Assembly: GCF_031624635.1 (NCBI RefSeq)
Contig: NZ_JAMQOQ010000001.1
Location: 186,001-250,000, forward strand
Direction of reading: 5' to 3'
Source: Halogeometricum sp. S3BR5-2
GTDB taxonomy: Archaea > Halobacteriota > Halobacteria > Halobacteriales > Haloferacaceae
DNA: 64,000 nucleotides
Of this stretch, positions 30,516 through 39,079 are shown piece by piece. The translations under genes and the position numbers were made by a program. Under the pieces are notes generated by a model that had not been told where the DNA came from, searched no databases, and was given only the letters and a program-made list of their open reading frames with translations. Position 1 is the first letter of the stretch. Every line of letters begins with the position of its first letter.

Positions 30516-30983
30516 ATGAATCACCGGGCCGAGGTGAAGGGAATCGGCGTCGGCGTCGACGCCGAGGGCGGGAACGTCCCGGCGGTGGTCCTTCAAGCCC
30601 GCGAGGAGTATCTCCCCATCGTCATCACCTCCGACCAAGCGCAGGCGATCCAACTCGCCCTCTCGGGCGAACCGTTCGAGCGACCCCTGACCCACGACCT
30701 GCTCGTGGACATGATAACGGAGTTCGGCGGCGCCATCGACTCCATCCGCATCGACGACCTCTCGGACGGGACGTTCTTCGCCAAGATAGACGCCGAACGC
30801 TACGAGAACGGCGAACCGAAGAAGTTCGTCTTCGACGCCCGCCCGAGCGACGCCGTCTCGCTGGCCGTCCGCGTCGACTGCCCCATCGTCGTCTCCGACG
30901 AAGTGTTGGACGAGGCCGGCCAACCGCCCGAGCGGTTCGACCTGGGTGAACAGTCCGACGAGCACGACGACTTGGACTTCTGA
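30516..30983 (+). CDS. bifunctional nuclease family protein (DUF151)
   Basis: This 155-residue protein starts at 30516 (MNHRAEVKGIGVGVDAEGGN). The BFN/DUF151 domain is complete: 'VPAVVLQAREEYLPIVITSD', QAIQLALSGEPFERPLTHDLL, 'FFAKIDAERYENGEPKKFVF' and DARPSDAVSLAVRVDCPI. Relatives include the plant BFN1-like and Thermotoga TM0160 proteins, for which combined RNase/DNase activity has been reported for some members. The C-terminus is acidic. It is monocistronic, 74 bp after the ArsR-type gene. Confidence 0.85.
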   Translation: MNHRAEVKGIGVGVDAEGGNVPAVVLQAREEYLPIVITSDQAQAIQLALSGEPFERPLTHDLLVDMITEFGGAIDSIRIDDLSDGTFFAKIDAERYENGEPKKFVFDARPSDAVSLAVRVDCPIVVSDEVLDEAGQPPERFDLGEQSDEHDDLDF

Positions 30984-31056
30984 GGCGCGGGACGAGACGA
31001 GGTGAGGCGCCGGGGAGACTTCCACGCTTTTACCGCCGGCCGACCAACCCCGAGTC

Positions 31057-31515
31057 ATGACACTCGACGTAGACCCCCCGTCGCCACCGGAACTCAGTCC
31101 GAACGTCGACCCCAACGAGTACGACGACGCCGACGTGGTCGGCGACAGCGACTACCGCCGCGAGGAACTCGGCGCGTTCCTGGCCGAGGGCGCGTGGGAG
31201 GAGGCGTTCGACCAGTGGGCCGCCGAGACGCAGGTGACCGCCGACGAGTGGGCCATCGTGACCGACCTCGGCCTCGGGTCGGACTTCGATTTCTTCTGGG
31301 ACGACTTCGCCGGGCGCGTCGGCTACCACGCCCCCGGCCTCCCGCAGGACTGGAAGGAACGGGAGGTCCACCCCGACCTCGACTCCTGGAAGCAAGTGTC
31401 GAGCATCAACGCCGGTCTGACCGAACTGGGCCAGACGGTGTGCGACGTGCTGAAAGACGACTACATCGACTGGGAGTCCGAGTACGAGGCGCCCGACGAC
31501 CTCCCCGATTTCTGA
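31057..31515 (+). CDS. conserved haloarchaeal protein, function unknown
   Basis: This 152-residue, very acidic soluble protein begins MTLDVDPPSPPELSPNVDPN. The N-terminal 40 residues are Pro/Asp-rich and probably disordered. The rest is Trp- and Phe-rich (GAWEEAFDQWAAET, FDFFWDDFAGRVGYHAP), suggesting a compact helical fold. It resembles hypothetical proteins widely shared by haloarchaea, but no catalytic motif is visible and I do not recognise a named domain. Good codon use and length support a real gene. Confidence 0.65.
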   Translation: MTLDVDPPSPPELSPNVDPNEYDDADVVGDSDYRREELGAFLAEGAWEEAFDQWAAETQVTADEWAIVTDLGLGSDFDFFWDDFAGRVGYHAPGLPQDWKEREVHPDLDSWKQVSSINAGLTELGQTVCDVLKDDYIDWESEYEAPDDLPDF

Positions 31516-31565
31516 ACCGACCCGCGAGTGAGAAAGTATTTGTCGCAGGACAGATAGGTCGCCGC

Positions 31566-32147
31566 ATGCGACGACGCGCCCTCCTCTCCGCATCGGTCCT
31601 CTCGCTCGCCGGCCTCTCGGGTTGTCTCGGCGACGTCCGACGGCAGGTGAGCGGTCGGGTGACGGCGAGTCACGCGACTGCGGTGATGCACCCCGCGGAC
31701 GAACCGTGGATTCGCGGCGGCCTCTCGGCCGATTCGGACCGGACGTTCCACGCCGAACTGTTCACCGAGGCGCCCGACGACGTGTACCGGGTGTTCACCG
31801 AGGCGTTCCCGCGGCGCAGGGAGCAGTTGGACAACGACGTCCGCAACGACGACTACGCCACGGGCTTTTCGCTGCTCGCGGAGGCGAAGATGCCGAGAGG
31901 CGAGGCGTACTCGCTCGTCCCGGTGTTCGGGGAGGCGTGGACCGGGTGGGACGCCGTCTCGTTACCGCTGGAGACGAACCCCTACGACGACGACCCGACG
32001 GACGGCGCCGGCGAGTCCGACGAACTGCTCTGCACGATGCTCGCGCGGTACGAGGCGGGGGCGTCGCCGTCGCGGGCGACGGTGACGGTGTACGAGGAGA
32101 CGGGCGACGAGGTGATTCGGGAGTTGACCGCGGAACCGCGGTTCTGA
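31566..32147 (+). CDS. predicted Tat-exported lipoprotein, function unknown
   Basis: This 193-residue protein has an N-terminus MRRRALLSASVLSLAGLSGC carrying a twin-arginine-like RRRALL, a short hydrophobic stretch and a lipobox LSGC with Cys20. That predicts export through Tat and lipid attachment outside the cell, as is common in haloarchaea. The mature domain of about 170 residues is mixed alpha/beta with no motif I can name. It is 50 bp downstream of the acidic conserved protein gene, and no partner is obvious. Confidence 0.7.
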   Translation: MRRRALLSASVLSLAGLSGCLGDVRRQVSGRVTASHATAVMHPADEPWIRGGLSADSDRTFHAELFTEAPDDVYRVFTEAFPRRREQLDNDVRNDDYATGFSLLAEAKMPRGEAYSLVPVFGEAWTGWDAVSLPLETNPYDDDPTDGAGESDELLCTMLARYEAGASPSRATVTVYEETGDEVIRELTAEPRF

Positions 32148-32156
32148 GTCGACCGC

Positions 32157-32420
32157 TCAGCCGTAGTGTTCTTCGAGGTGGTCGACGATGTCCTCGGCGT
32201 CGTACACCGCCTCCTCGCGCTCTCTGTCGAGGAGGAACGGAATCGTGTCCTCGCCGCCTATCGCGGTCAACTCGTCGTGCGTCTGTTCGTTGAGCACGTC
32301 GCCGCCTTCGTCGCCGGGGAGCCGCGGATTGTGGACGACGTAGGAGGCGCCGAGTTCGGTGAGTTTGTTCCGGACTTCCTCGCTGTACGGACAGCTCTCG
32401 GCTTGGTACAGTTCGAGCAC
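32157..32420 (-). CDS. glutaredoxin / GST-N-like thioredoxin-fold protein
   Basis: This 87-residue protein begins MLELYQAESCPYSEEVRNKL. The CPYS active-site motif (Cys10) and the cis-Pro segment 'EDTIPFLLDREREEAVYDAE' are in place, giving a complete small thioredoxin fold. Only the first Cys of a CxxC is present (CPYS), so it would act as a monothiol glutaredoxin or a glutathione-S-transferase N-domain homolog. Haloarchaea use gamma-glutamylcysteine rather than glutathione, which may be its cofactor. It converges on the lipoprotein gene. Confidence 0.85.
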   Translation of the reverse strand: MLELYQAESCPYSEEVRNKLTELGASYVVHNPRLPGDEGGDVLNEQTHDELTAIGGEDTIPFLLDREREEAVYDAEDIVDHLEEHYG

Positions 32421-32529
32421 GGTTCGGGGTTCGTTTTCCGGACACTCGAAGCTACTCGCCGACGCCCCGATTCCGACCGGCGGGGCGACGGCGGGCGGTC
32501 CGGAACCGTTCGCACGGTTCCACGGACTT

Positions 32530-32536
32530 GATATAC
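32530..32536 (+). promoter_or_regulatory. TATA box of ileS
   Basis: GATATAC lies 22-28 bp before the ileS ATG at 32558, the spacing of a leaderless haloarchaeal transcript. It also supports that start over the in-frame ATG at 32528, which would precede it. Confidence 0.55.
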
Positions 32537-32557
32537 GTTCCCGGATTGACCTCCTGT

Positions 32558-35500
32558 ATGGACGACCTAAGCGACCAGTATACGCCGGGGGACGTGGAGT
32601 CCGCCGTCGGCGACTACTGGGACGAGGAGAACGCCTACGAGGCGGCGAAGGAGGCGCACGCGGACGACCCGTCCTTCTTCTTCGTCGACGGGCCGCCGTA
32701 CACCTCCGGTCAGATGCACCTCGGGACGGCGTGGAACAAGACGCTGAAGGACGCCATCATCCGCCACAAGCGCATGACCGGCCACAGCGTCACGGACCGG
32801 CCGGGCTACGACATGCACGGCCTCCCCATCGAGGTCAAAGTCGAGGAGGAACTCGGCTTCGAGACCAAGCGCGACATCGAGGAGTACGGCATGGAGTCGT
32901 TCATCGAGGAGTGCAAGTCGTTCGCAGAGCGCAACCGCGAGGCGATGGACGAGGACTTCAAATCCATCGGCGTCTGGATGGACTGGGAGAACCCCTACCA
33001 GACCATCTCGCCGGAGTACATGGAGGCCGCGTGGTGGGCGTTCCAGCGAGTCGCCGAACGGGACTTGGTCGAACGCGGCAAGCGCTCGGTCAACTACTGT
33101 CCCCGCTGTCAGACCGCCATCGCCGCCAACGAGGTGGAGTACGACGAGATAGAGTCCCCGTCCATCTACGTGAAGTTCCCGCTGAAAGGGAGAGAAGGGA
33201 ACCTCGTCATCTGGACGACGACGCCGTGGACCCTGCCAGCAAACACGTTCGTCGCCGTCGACGGCGAGATGACGTATCAGGCGGTCCGCGCCGAAAGAGA
33301 CGGAGAGAGCGAGGTGCTCTACCTCGCGGAACCCTGCGTCGAGGACGCCCTGAAGAAGGGTCGCTACGACGACTACGAGGTCGTAGAGGAGGTCAGCGGC
33401 GAGGAGATGGTGGGCTGGGAGTACGACAACCCCCTCGCAGAACATCTGACCGAGTACGCCGACTTCGAGGGCGCCCGCGAGGTGTACACCGCCGACTACG
33501 TCGAGGCCGACCGGACCGGGTTGGTCCACTCCGCGCCCGGCCACGGGCAGGAGGACTTCGCCCGCGGGCAGGAACTCGGGTTGGAGATATACGTCCCCGT
33601 CGACGGCCGCGGCGAGTTCACCGAACAGGCCGGCGACTACGCGGGCACGTTCGTCCGCGACGCGAACCCCGAGATAATCGAGGACTTGGAGGCGAACGGG
33701 AGCCTCCTGCACTCGGGCGAACACCACCATCGCTACGGCCACTGCTGGCGATGCGACACGGACATCATCTTCCTCGCCACCGACCAGTGGTTCATCACGG
33801 TCACCGACATCAAAGAGGAACTGCTCGACAACATCGAGGAGTCCGAGTGGCACCCGCAGTGGGCGCGGGACAACCGCTTCCGCGACTTCGTCGCGGACGC
33901 GCCCGACTGGAACGTCTCCCGACAGCGCTACTGGGGCATCCCCCTGCCCATCTGGGAGTCGCCGGACGGCGAGGACTTCGTCGTCGTCGGCACGCGCGAG
34001 GAACTCGCAGAGCGGGCCGACCAAGACGTCGACCCCGGCGAACTCGACTTACACCGTCCCTCCGTCGACCCCCTGACAATCACCGAGGACGGCACGACGT
34101 ACGAACGCGTGCCGGACGTGTTCGACGTCTGGATAGACTCCTCGGTGGCGACGTGGGGGACGCTGGACTACCCCGGTAATCAGGAGCAGTTCGAGGAACT
34201 GTGGCCCGCCGACCTCATCGTCGAGGCGCACGACCAGACCCGCGGATGGTTCTGGTCGCAACTCGGGATGAGCACCGCCGCGTTCGGCGAGAGCCCCTAC
34301 GAGTCGGTGCTGATGCACGGGTTCGCCAACGACGAGAACGGCCGGAAGATGTCCAAGTCCTTGGGCAACATCGTCACGCCCGAGGAGGCCATCGAACGCG
34401 CCGGCCGGGACCCCCTGCGCGCGTACCTCCTGAGCCACGACCAGCAGGGCGTCGACCTCTCCTTCGAGTGGGACGGCCTCGCCGACACGCAGTCGTCGCT
34501 CAACATCCTCTGGAACGTCTTCCGGTTCCCTCTGCCGTACATGGAACTGGACGGCTACGACCCGGCGACGCCGGACCTCGCCGAGGGCGAACTCACCGTC
34601 GTCGACGAGTGGGTGCTCTCTCGCCTGCAGACCGTGAAGGCCGAGGTGGCCGACGCGTGGGACGACTACGAGGTCCACGACGCCCTCAATTCGATATTAG
34701 AGTTCGTCACGGGCGACGTCTCGCGCTTCTACGTGAAGGCCATCCGCGAGCGGATGTGGGAGGAGGAGGATTCCGACTCCAAGCGCGGCGCGTACGCGAC
34801 GCTGGCGACGGTGATGAACGAGACGGTGCGACTGCTCGCGCCGTTCACGCCGTACGTCGCAGAGCGGATGTACCAGCGCATCGACGGCGGCGAGACGACC
34901 GTCCACGCCCTCGACTACCCGACGGTCGACGACGAGTGGCGCGACGAGGAACTGGAGCGCAACATTGCCGTCCTCCGGAGCGTCGAGGAGGCGGCCGCGA
35001 ACGCCCGTCAGCAGGGCGAGCGCAAACTCCGGTGGCCCGTCCCGCGCGTCGTCGTCGCCAGCGAGGACGACGGCGTCGCCGAGGCCGTCGAGGCGCTCTC
35101 GGACCTGCTGGCCGACCGGGTGAACGCCCGCGAGGTCGACGTCGTGGAGGCGTTCGACGAACTCGTCGAGTACGCCGACCCGCAGATGGGCGTCATCGGA
35201 CCCACCTTCGGCGGCGACGCCCAGAAGGTGATGGAGGCGGTGAGGGGGGCCTCCCGCGAGGAGATAGAAGCCGGAATCGAGGTCGACGGCGAGACGGTCG
35301 AACTCGACGACGAGATGGTCGAGTACCGCGCCGAACCGCCGGAGAACGTCCACGGCGCGGAGTTCGACGTCGACATCGAGGGCGCGGACGGCGGCGTCGT
35401 CTACGTCGACACCTCGCTCACAGAGGAGATAGAGGCGGAGGGGTACGCCCGCGACGTCATCCGCCGAATCCAGGAGATGCGCAAGCGCCTGGACCTCGAC

Positions 35501-35695
35501 GTCGAAGAGGAGATAGCCGTCTCGTTGGACGTGGGGGACGACCGGGTGGCCGACCTCGTCGCGCGGCACGACAGCCTCGTCGCCGAGGAGGTCCGAGCGA
35601 CCACGCTCGATTCGGACGGCGACGACGCCGACCTGACCGAGGAGTGGGACGTCGAGGGCGTCACCGTCGTCATCGGCGTCGCCCGGACCGAGTAG
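32558..35695 (+). CDS. ileS: isoleucyl-tRNA synthetase
   Basis: This 1045-residue class I synthetase charges tRNA-Ile. The start at 32558 (MDDLSDQYTPGDVESAVGDY) is set by the TATA box. HIGH-type motif: PPYTSGQMHLGTAWNK near residue 55. An editing domain follows (WTTTPWTLPANTFVAV, HSAPGHGQEDF). The KMSKS loop is NGRKMSKSLGN near residue 600. An anticodon-binding domain and C-terminal extension complete it. CPRCQ near 187 may be part of a zinc knuckle. Length is normal for the archaeal/eukaryotic type. Confidence 0.96.
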   Translation: MDDLSDQYTPGDVESAVGDYWDEENAYEAAKEAHADDPSFFFVDGPPYTSGQMHLGTAWNKTLKDAIIRHKRMTGHSVTDRPGYDMHGLPIEVKVEEELGFETKRDIEEYGMESFIEECKSFAERNREAMDEDFKSIGVWMDWENPYQTISPEYMEAAWWAFQRVAERDLVERGKRSVNYCPRCQTAIAANEVEYDEIESPSIYVKFPLKGREGNLVIWTTTPWTLPANTFVAVDGEMTYQAVRAERDGESEVLYLAEPCVEDALKKGRYDDYEVVEEVSGEEMVGWEYDNPLAEHLTEYADFEGAREVYTADYVEADRTGLVHSAPGHGQEDFARGQELGLEIYVPVDGRGEFTEQAGDYAGTFVRDANPEIIEDLEANGSLLHSGEHHHRYGHCWRCDTDIIFLATDQWFITVTDIKEELLDNIEESEWHPQWARDNRFRDFVADAPDWNVSRQRYWGIPLPIWESPDGEDFVVVGTREELAERADQDVDPGELDLHRPSVDPLTITEDGTTYERVPDVFDVWIDSSVATWGTLDYPGNQEQFEELWPADLIVEAHDQTRGWFWSQLGMSTAAFGESPYESVLMHGFANDENGRKMSKSLGNIVTPEEAIERAGRDPLRAYLLSHDQQGVDLSFEWDGLADTQSSLNILWNVFRFPLPYMELDGYDPATPDLAEGELTVVDEWVLSRLQTVKAEVADAWDDYEVHDALNSILEFVTGDVSRFYVKAIRERMWEEEDSDSKRGAYATLATVMNETVRLLAPFTPYVAERMYQRIDGGETTVHALDYPTVDDEWRDEELERNIAVLRSVEEAAANARQQGERKLRWPVPRVVVASEDDGVAEAVEALSDLLADRVNAREVDVVEAFDELVEYADPQMGVIGPTFGGDAQKVMEAVRGASREEIEAGIEVDGETVELDDEMVEYRAEPPENVHGAEFDVDIEGADGGVVYVDTSLTEEIEAEGYARDVIRRIQEMRKRLDLDVEEEIAVSLDVGDDRVADLVARHDSLVAEEVRATTLDSDGDDADLTEEWDVEGVTVVIGVARTE

Positions 35696-35802
35696 CGGGC
35701 GCGACCCCGCCGCCGCCCCGTGTTTCTTCCCGGGCGTCGTTCTCCGAAACCTGGAGTACGGCGAAGGCTTTTGTCGTCTTCGTGCCACCTACACGGTGGA
35801 CT

Positions 35803-36798
35803 ATGAAGAAACTCGTTAACGATCCGTCGGACTACGTGGACGAGATGCTCGACGGGATGCTGGCGGCCCATCCCGACAGGCTCCGTCGACTGGACGGGAC
35901 GAAGGTGCTCGTCCGGGCGGACGCGCCGGTGGACGGGAAGGTGGGCGTCGTCTCCGGGGGCGGGAGCGGCCACGAACCGACGCACGCGGGCTACATCGGC
36001 GACGGGATGCTCGACGGCGCGGCGGCGGGCGAGGTGTTCACCTCCCCGACAGCGAACGAACTGAACGAGATGGTGCAGGCCTGCGACGCCGGCGAGGGCG
36101 TCCTCTGCGTCGTGAAGAACTACGAGGGCGACGTGATGAACTTCGACACGGCCGCCGAGATGGCCGAGATGGAGGACGTCGAGGTGGCGCAGGTAGTCGT
36201 CGACGACGACGTCGCGGTGGAAGACTCTCTGTACACCTCGGGTCGCCGCGGCGTCTGCGGCACCATCCTCGTCCACAAGGCCGTCGGCGCGAAGGCGGCC
36301 GCGGGCGGGTCCCTCGAAGAGGTACAGGCCGTCGGCGAGAAAGTCGTCGAGAACGTGGGGACGATGGGCGTGGCGCTCACCTCCTGCGTGACGCCCGAGA
36401 AGGGCGAACCGACGTTCGATTTAGGAGAAGAAGAGATAGAACTCGGCATCGGCATCCACGGCGAACCCGGCACCGAGCGCACCGGGATGATGACCGCCGA
36501 CGAGGTGGCCGACCACCTGACCGGGAAGGTGCTGGAGGACCTCGACGTCGAATCGGGCGAGGAAGTCGTCACCATCGTCAACGGGATGGGCGGCACGCCG
36601 CAGTCCGAACTGTTCATCGTGAACCGGCGGGTCCAGCAGATACTCGACGAGGAGGGAATCGAGACGTGGGACGCCTGGGTGGGCGACTACATGACCTCCC
36701 TCGACATGATGGGCTGTTCGGTCACCGTCTGCCGCGTCGACGACGAACTGAAGGACCTGCTCGGGGCCGAGGCGGACACGCCGGCGCTGAAGCGCTGA
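35803..36798 (+). CDS. dhaK: dihydroxyacetone kinase subunit DhaK
   Basis: This 331-residue substrate-binding subunit of the PTS-type dihydroxyacetone kinase starts at 35803. His57 (GGGSGHEPTHAGY) and His219 (GIGIHGEPG) are conserved; the second binds dihydroxyacetone covalently as a hemiaminal. Also seen are NYEGDVMNF and RGVCGTILVHKA. The product is dihydroxyacetone phosphate. It leads dhaK-dhaL-dhaM. CCACC-TACAC-GGTGG, a short palindrome at 35785-35799, sits 3 bp before the ATG and might be an operator. Confidence 0.94.
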   Translation: MKKLVNDPSDYVDEMLDGMLAAHPDRLRRLDGTKVLVRADAPVDGKVGVVSGGGSGHEPTHAGYIGDGMLDGAAAGEVFTSPTANELNEMVQACDAGEGVLCVVKNYEGDVMNFDTAAEMAEMEDVEVAQVVVDDDVAVEDSLYTSGRRGVCGTILVHKAVGAKAAAGGSLEEVQAVGEKVVENVGTMGVALTSCVTPEKGEPTFDLGEEEIELGIGIHGEPGTERTGMMTADEVADHLTGKVLEDLDVESGEEVVTIVNGMGGTPQSELFIVNRRVQQILDEEGIETWDAWVGDYMTSLDMMGCSVTVCRVDDELKDLLGAEADTPALKR

Positions 36799-36894
36799 GC
36801 GCTCGCCGACGCCGACGCCGAGACGAAATCCGACCGACACGACCGTTTTTCCGCTCGCCGTAGTTTCAAGCCGACCGCCGCCGTGTACGTCGGT

Positions 36895-37608
36895 ATGGCA
36901 GACGAATCCGTCCAACGCGAAGCGCTGGCGGCCGCCGTCGAGAACGTGGCCGCACGCATCGAGTCGGAGAAGTCCCACCTCACGGACCTCGACTCGGCTA
37001 TCGGCGACGCCGACCACGGCAACAACATGCACCGCGGCTTCCAGGCCGTCGCGGAGAAGACCGACGAGTTCGAGGAGATGGACGTCGACGAGATAGTGAA
37101 GACCATCGGGACGACCATCATCGGCAACGTCGGCGGCGCCGCGGGACCGCTGTACGGCGGGTCCGTCATGACCGCGAGCCAGGAGTTCGAAGAGGGTATC
37201 ACGGCCGAAACCTCGGTCGCCTTCGCGGAGGCCTACTTGGAGAAGGTGAAAGACCGCGGCGACGCGCCCGTCGGCGCGAAGACGATGGTGGACGCGCTGA
37301 CGCCCGCCGTCCACACGTACAAGAAGTCCATCGAGCACGACGACCTGCCGCCGCTGACGGCGCTGGCGAAGGCCGTCGACGCGGCCGAACGCGGCGTCAA
37401 CTTCACCGTACCGCTGCGGGCCTCCAAGGGCCGGGCGTCGTTCCTCGGGTGGCGGTCGGTCGGCCACCAAGACCCCGGCGCGACGAGCACGCTGTTCATC
37501 TTAGAGGAGATTCTGGACACCGCCTCGGAGTATCTGGAGGGCGAGACCGACGTGGAGGCCGTCGCCGAGTCGGCGCCCGACGAGGACCCCGAGGAGGCGC
37601 AGGAATGA
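36895..37608 (+). CDS. dhaL: dihydroxyacetone kinase subunit DhaL (ADP-binding)
   Basis: This 237-residue subunit holds the nucleotide as a tightly bound cofactor and passes phosphate to dihydroxyacetone in DhaK. The start at 36895 is preferred (MADESVQREALAAAVEN). Mg-binding residues are in LDSAIGDADHGNNMHRGF (Asp33, Asp38, Asp40). The loop 'GTTIIGNVGGAAGPLYGG' and RASKGRASFLGWRSVGHQDPGA complete the ATP site. Its stop overlaps the dhaM start (ATGA). The final 30 residues are acidic. Confidence 0.93.
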   Translation: MADESVQREALAAAVENVAARIESEKSHLTDLDSAIGDADHGNNMHRGFQAVAEKTDEFEEMDVDEIVKTIGTTIIGNVGGAAGPLYGGSVMTASQEFEEGITAETSVAFAEAYLEKVKDRGDAPVGAKTMVDALTPAVHTYKKSIEHDDLPPLTALAKAVDAAERGVNFTVPLRASKGRASFLGWRSVGHQDPGATSTLFILEEILDTASEYLEGETDVEAVAESAPDEDPEEAQE

Positions 37609-37991
37609 TCGGACTCGTCGTCGTCTCGCACAGCGCGAAGGCGGCGGAGGGCATCCGGGACATCGCCGCGCAGATGGGCGGCGGCGACGCCCGCATCGAA
37701 CCCGCCGGCGGCGACGGCGAGGAGATAGGCACGGACGCCAACCGCATCGGCGAGGCCATCGCCGCGGCGGACGACGGCGACGGCGTCGTCGTCCTCGTCG
37801 ATTTGGGGAGTGCGGTGATGAACACCGAACTCGCCCTGGAGATGTCCGATGCGGAGGCAGTCATCGCCGACGCACCCATTCTCGAAGGGGCGCTCAACGC
37901 CGCCGTCGAGGCCACGTCGTCGAAGGCGACGCTCGACTCGGTGGTCGAGTCGGCGGAGGACGCGCGCGAGTACCACAAATTGAACGACTGA
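37605..37991 (+). CDS. dhaM: PTS-dependent dihydroxyacetone kinase phosphotransferase DhaM, EIIA domain only
   Basis: This 128-residue EIIA-Man-like domain re-phosphorylates the ADP in DhaL. The phosphorylated His is His9 in LVVVSHSAKAAEG, and LVDLGSAVMNTE is conserved. Bacterial DhaM often carries fused HPr and Enzyme-I-like domains; here both are absent, so a separate phosphocarrier must feed it. No HPr or EI gene lies in the window. Overlapping dhaL, it ends the operon at a bidirectional terminator shared with the opposing glycerol genes. Confidence 0.93.
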   Translation: MIGLVVVSHSAKAAEGIRDIAAQMGGGDARIEPAGGDGEEIGTDANRIGEAIAAADDGDGVVVLVDLGSAVMNTELALEMSDAEAVIADAPILEGALNAAVEATSSKATLDSVVESAEDAREYHKLND

Positions 37992-37994
37992 AGA

Positions 37995-38016
37995 AGAGGA
38001 AAAATTTCGTTTTCCG
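37995..38016. terminator. bidirectional terminator between dhaM and the glycerol membrane protein gene
   Basis: The 30-bp gap between two converging operons contains GGAAAAATTTCGTTTTCC, an inverted repeat (GGAAAA / TTTTCC) that gives a T-run on either strand. This fits archaeal T-rich termination in both directions. Confidence 0.55.
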
Positions 38017-38021
38017 GCCTC

Positions 38022-39077
38022 TCAGAGGCCGAGCGTGGCGACCCACGACGCACTCGGGAACACGCCCGCGATGTACAGCACCGCGACGAGGAACGTCCCG
38101 AACACGATGGCCGCGGCCGGCGGGTCCCAGTGGGTGTCGCCGTGCGAGTAGAACACGCGCTGGAACAGTTCGCCGAACAGACCGCAGGCGACGCCGAATA
38201 TCGCCCCGACGACGAGGGCGACGAGGAGCGACCCCTCGCCGCCGTTCGTCACCGCGAGCGCCGCCGTGCTTCCGGGGAGCGCCATGTGGTGCGTCACCGG
38301 GATGCGCTCGACGCCGAGGTTGAGGAAGACGAGCGACGCGGCGCTGATACCGAACGCGAGGAACGCGCTGCCGGTCACCATGGCGATGTAGGCGCCGAGG
38401 ATGCCCACGACGAGGCTGACCATCGCCACGTTCGCCCACTTGTACTGGTGGGGGAGCCACGGTTCGACGGCGAGGCGCGACGGCGCCGTCGCCGTCCCGC
38501 CGTCAGTCTTCGCGTTTCCGCCCCCGTCGGTCGCCGCGTCGCCGACGACGCGCATCTCCTCTCGCTCGAACGGCGACATGTCGAGGAGGCTCTTCCCGCG
38601 GCGCTCTCCGACGATGTCGTAGCCGAACGCGATGCGGTGGATGAGCGCCGACAGCGTGACGCCCATCGCGATGTGGTCGTACGGCATGGCGAACGTCCCC
38701 GAGAGGACGGTCAGCCAGTAGCCGACGATACCGAAGGCGCCCCCGACGGCCAGCACGTCGGGTCTGGTCCCGAGGGCGAACCCGATGTTCTTCGCCTCGT
38801 AGTAGTCGAACCCCGAATCCATGTAGCCCTTCTTCGCCGCGTACGCCGCGGCGGCCGCGCCGCCGGCGAAACTGATGGCAGGCGAGAACGGCGCGCCGAA
38901 CGCGACGGAACCGGTGATGCTTCCGGCGTCGGCGTTGGCGATGACCGCCGCCTCGCCGGCGACGACGAGGAAGCCCGTGAAGATGAAGGCGGGGAGCGCC
39001 CCGAGGGCGGCCCCGAACGCGCCGCCCGCGAAGGCGGCGATGAGCATCTCGACCGTCCAGAGGTCGGCGAGCGCCAT
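38022..39077 (-). CDS. polytopic membrane protein co-encoded with glycerol kinase; putative glycerol transporter
   Basis: This 351-residue protein has roughly nine to ten hydrophobic segments and a polar Asp/Gly-rich loop near residues 165-210. It lacks the NPA motifs of aquaglyceroporins, so it is not a GlpF. The gene begins 2 bp after glpK ends, a tight operon. As I recall, a homologous membrane protein occupies the same place in Haloferax volcanii and was proposed to be a glycerol transporter; direct proof is unknown to me. The repeated Gly/Ala helices 'GAFGAALGALPAFIFTGF' and 'GAIFGVACGLFGELFQR' may reflect an internal duplication. Function here is inferred from linkage. Confidence 0.7.
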   Translation of the reverse strand: MALADLWTVEMLIAAFAGGAFGAALGALPAFIFTGFLVVAGEAAVIANADAGSITGSVAFGAPFSPAISFAGGAAAAAYAAKKGYMDSGFDYYEAKNIGFALGTRPDVLAVGGAFGIVGYWLTVLSGTFAMPYDHIAMGVTLSALIHRIAFGYDIVGERRGKSLLDMSPFEREEMRVVGDAATDGGGNAKTDGGTATAPSRLAVEPWLPHQYKWANVAMVSLVVGILGAYIAMVTGSAFLAFGISAASLVFLNLGVERIPVTHHMALPGSTAALAVTNGGEGSLLVALVVGAIFGVACGLFGELFQRVFYSHGDTHWDPPAAAIVFGTFLVAVLYIAGVFPSASWVATLGL

Positions 39078-39079
39078 CG

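Noticed and set aside
35785-35799. Short palindrome CCACC-TACAC-GGTGG right before dhaK as a separate finding
   Set aside because: Five-bp arms are common by chance in DNA this GC-rich; noted only in the dhaK entry.
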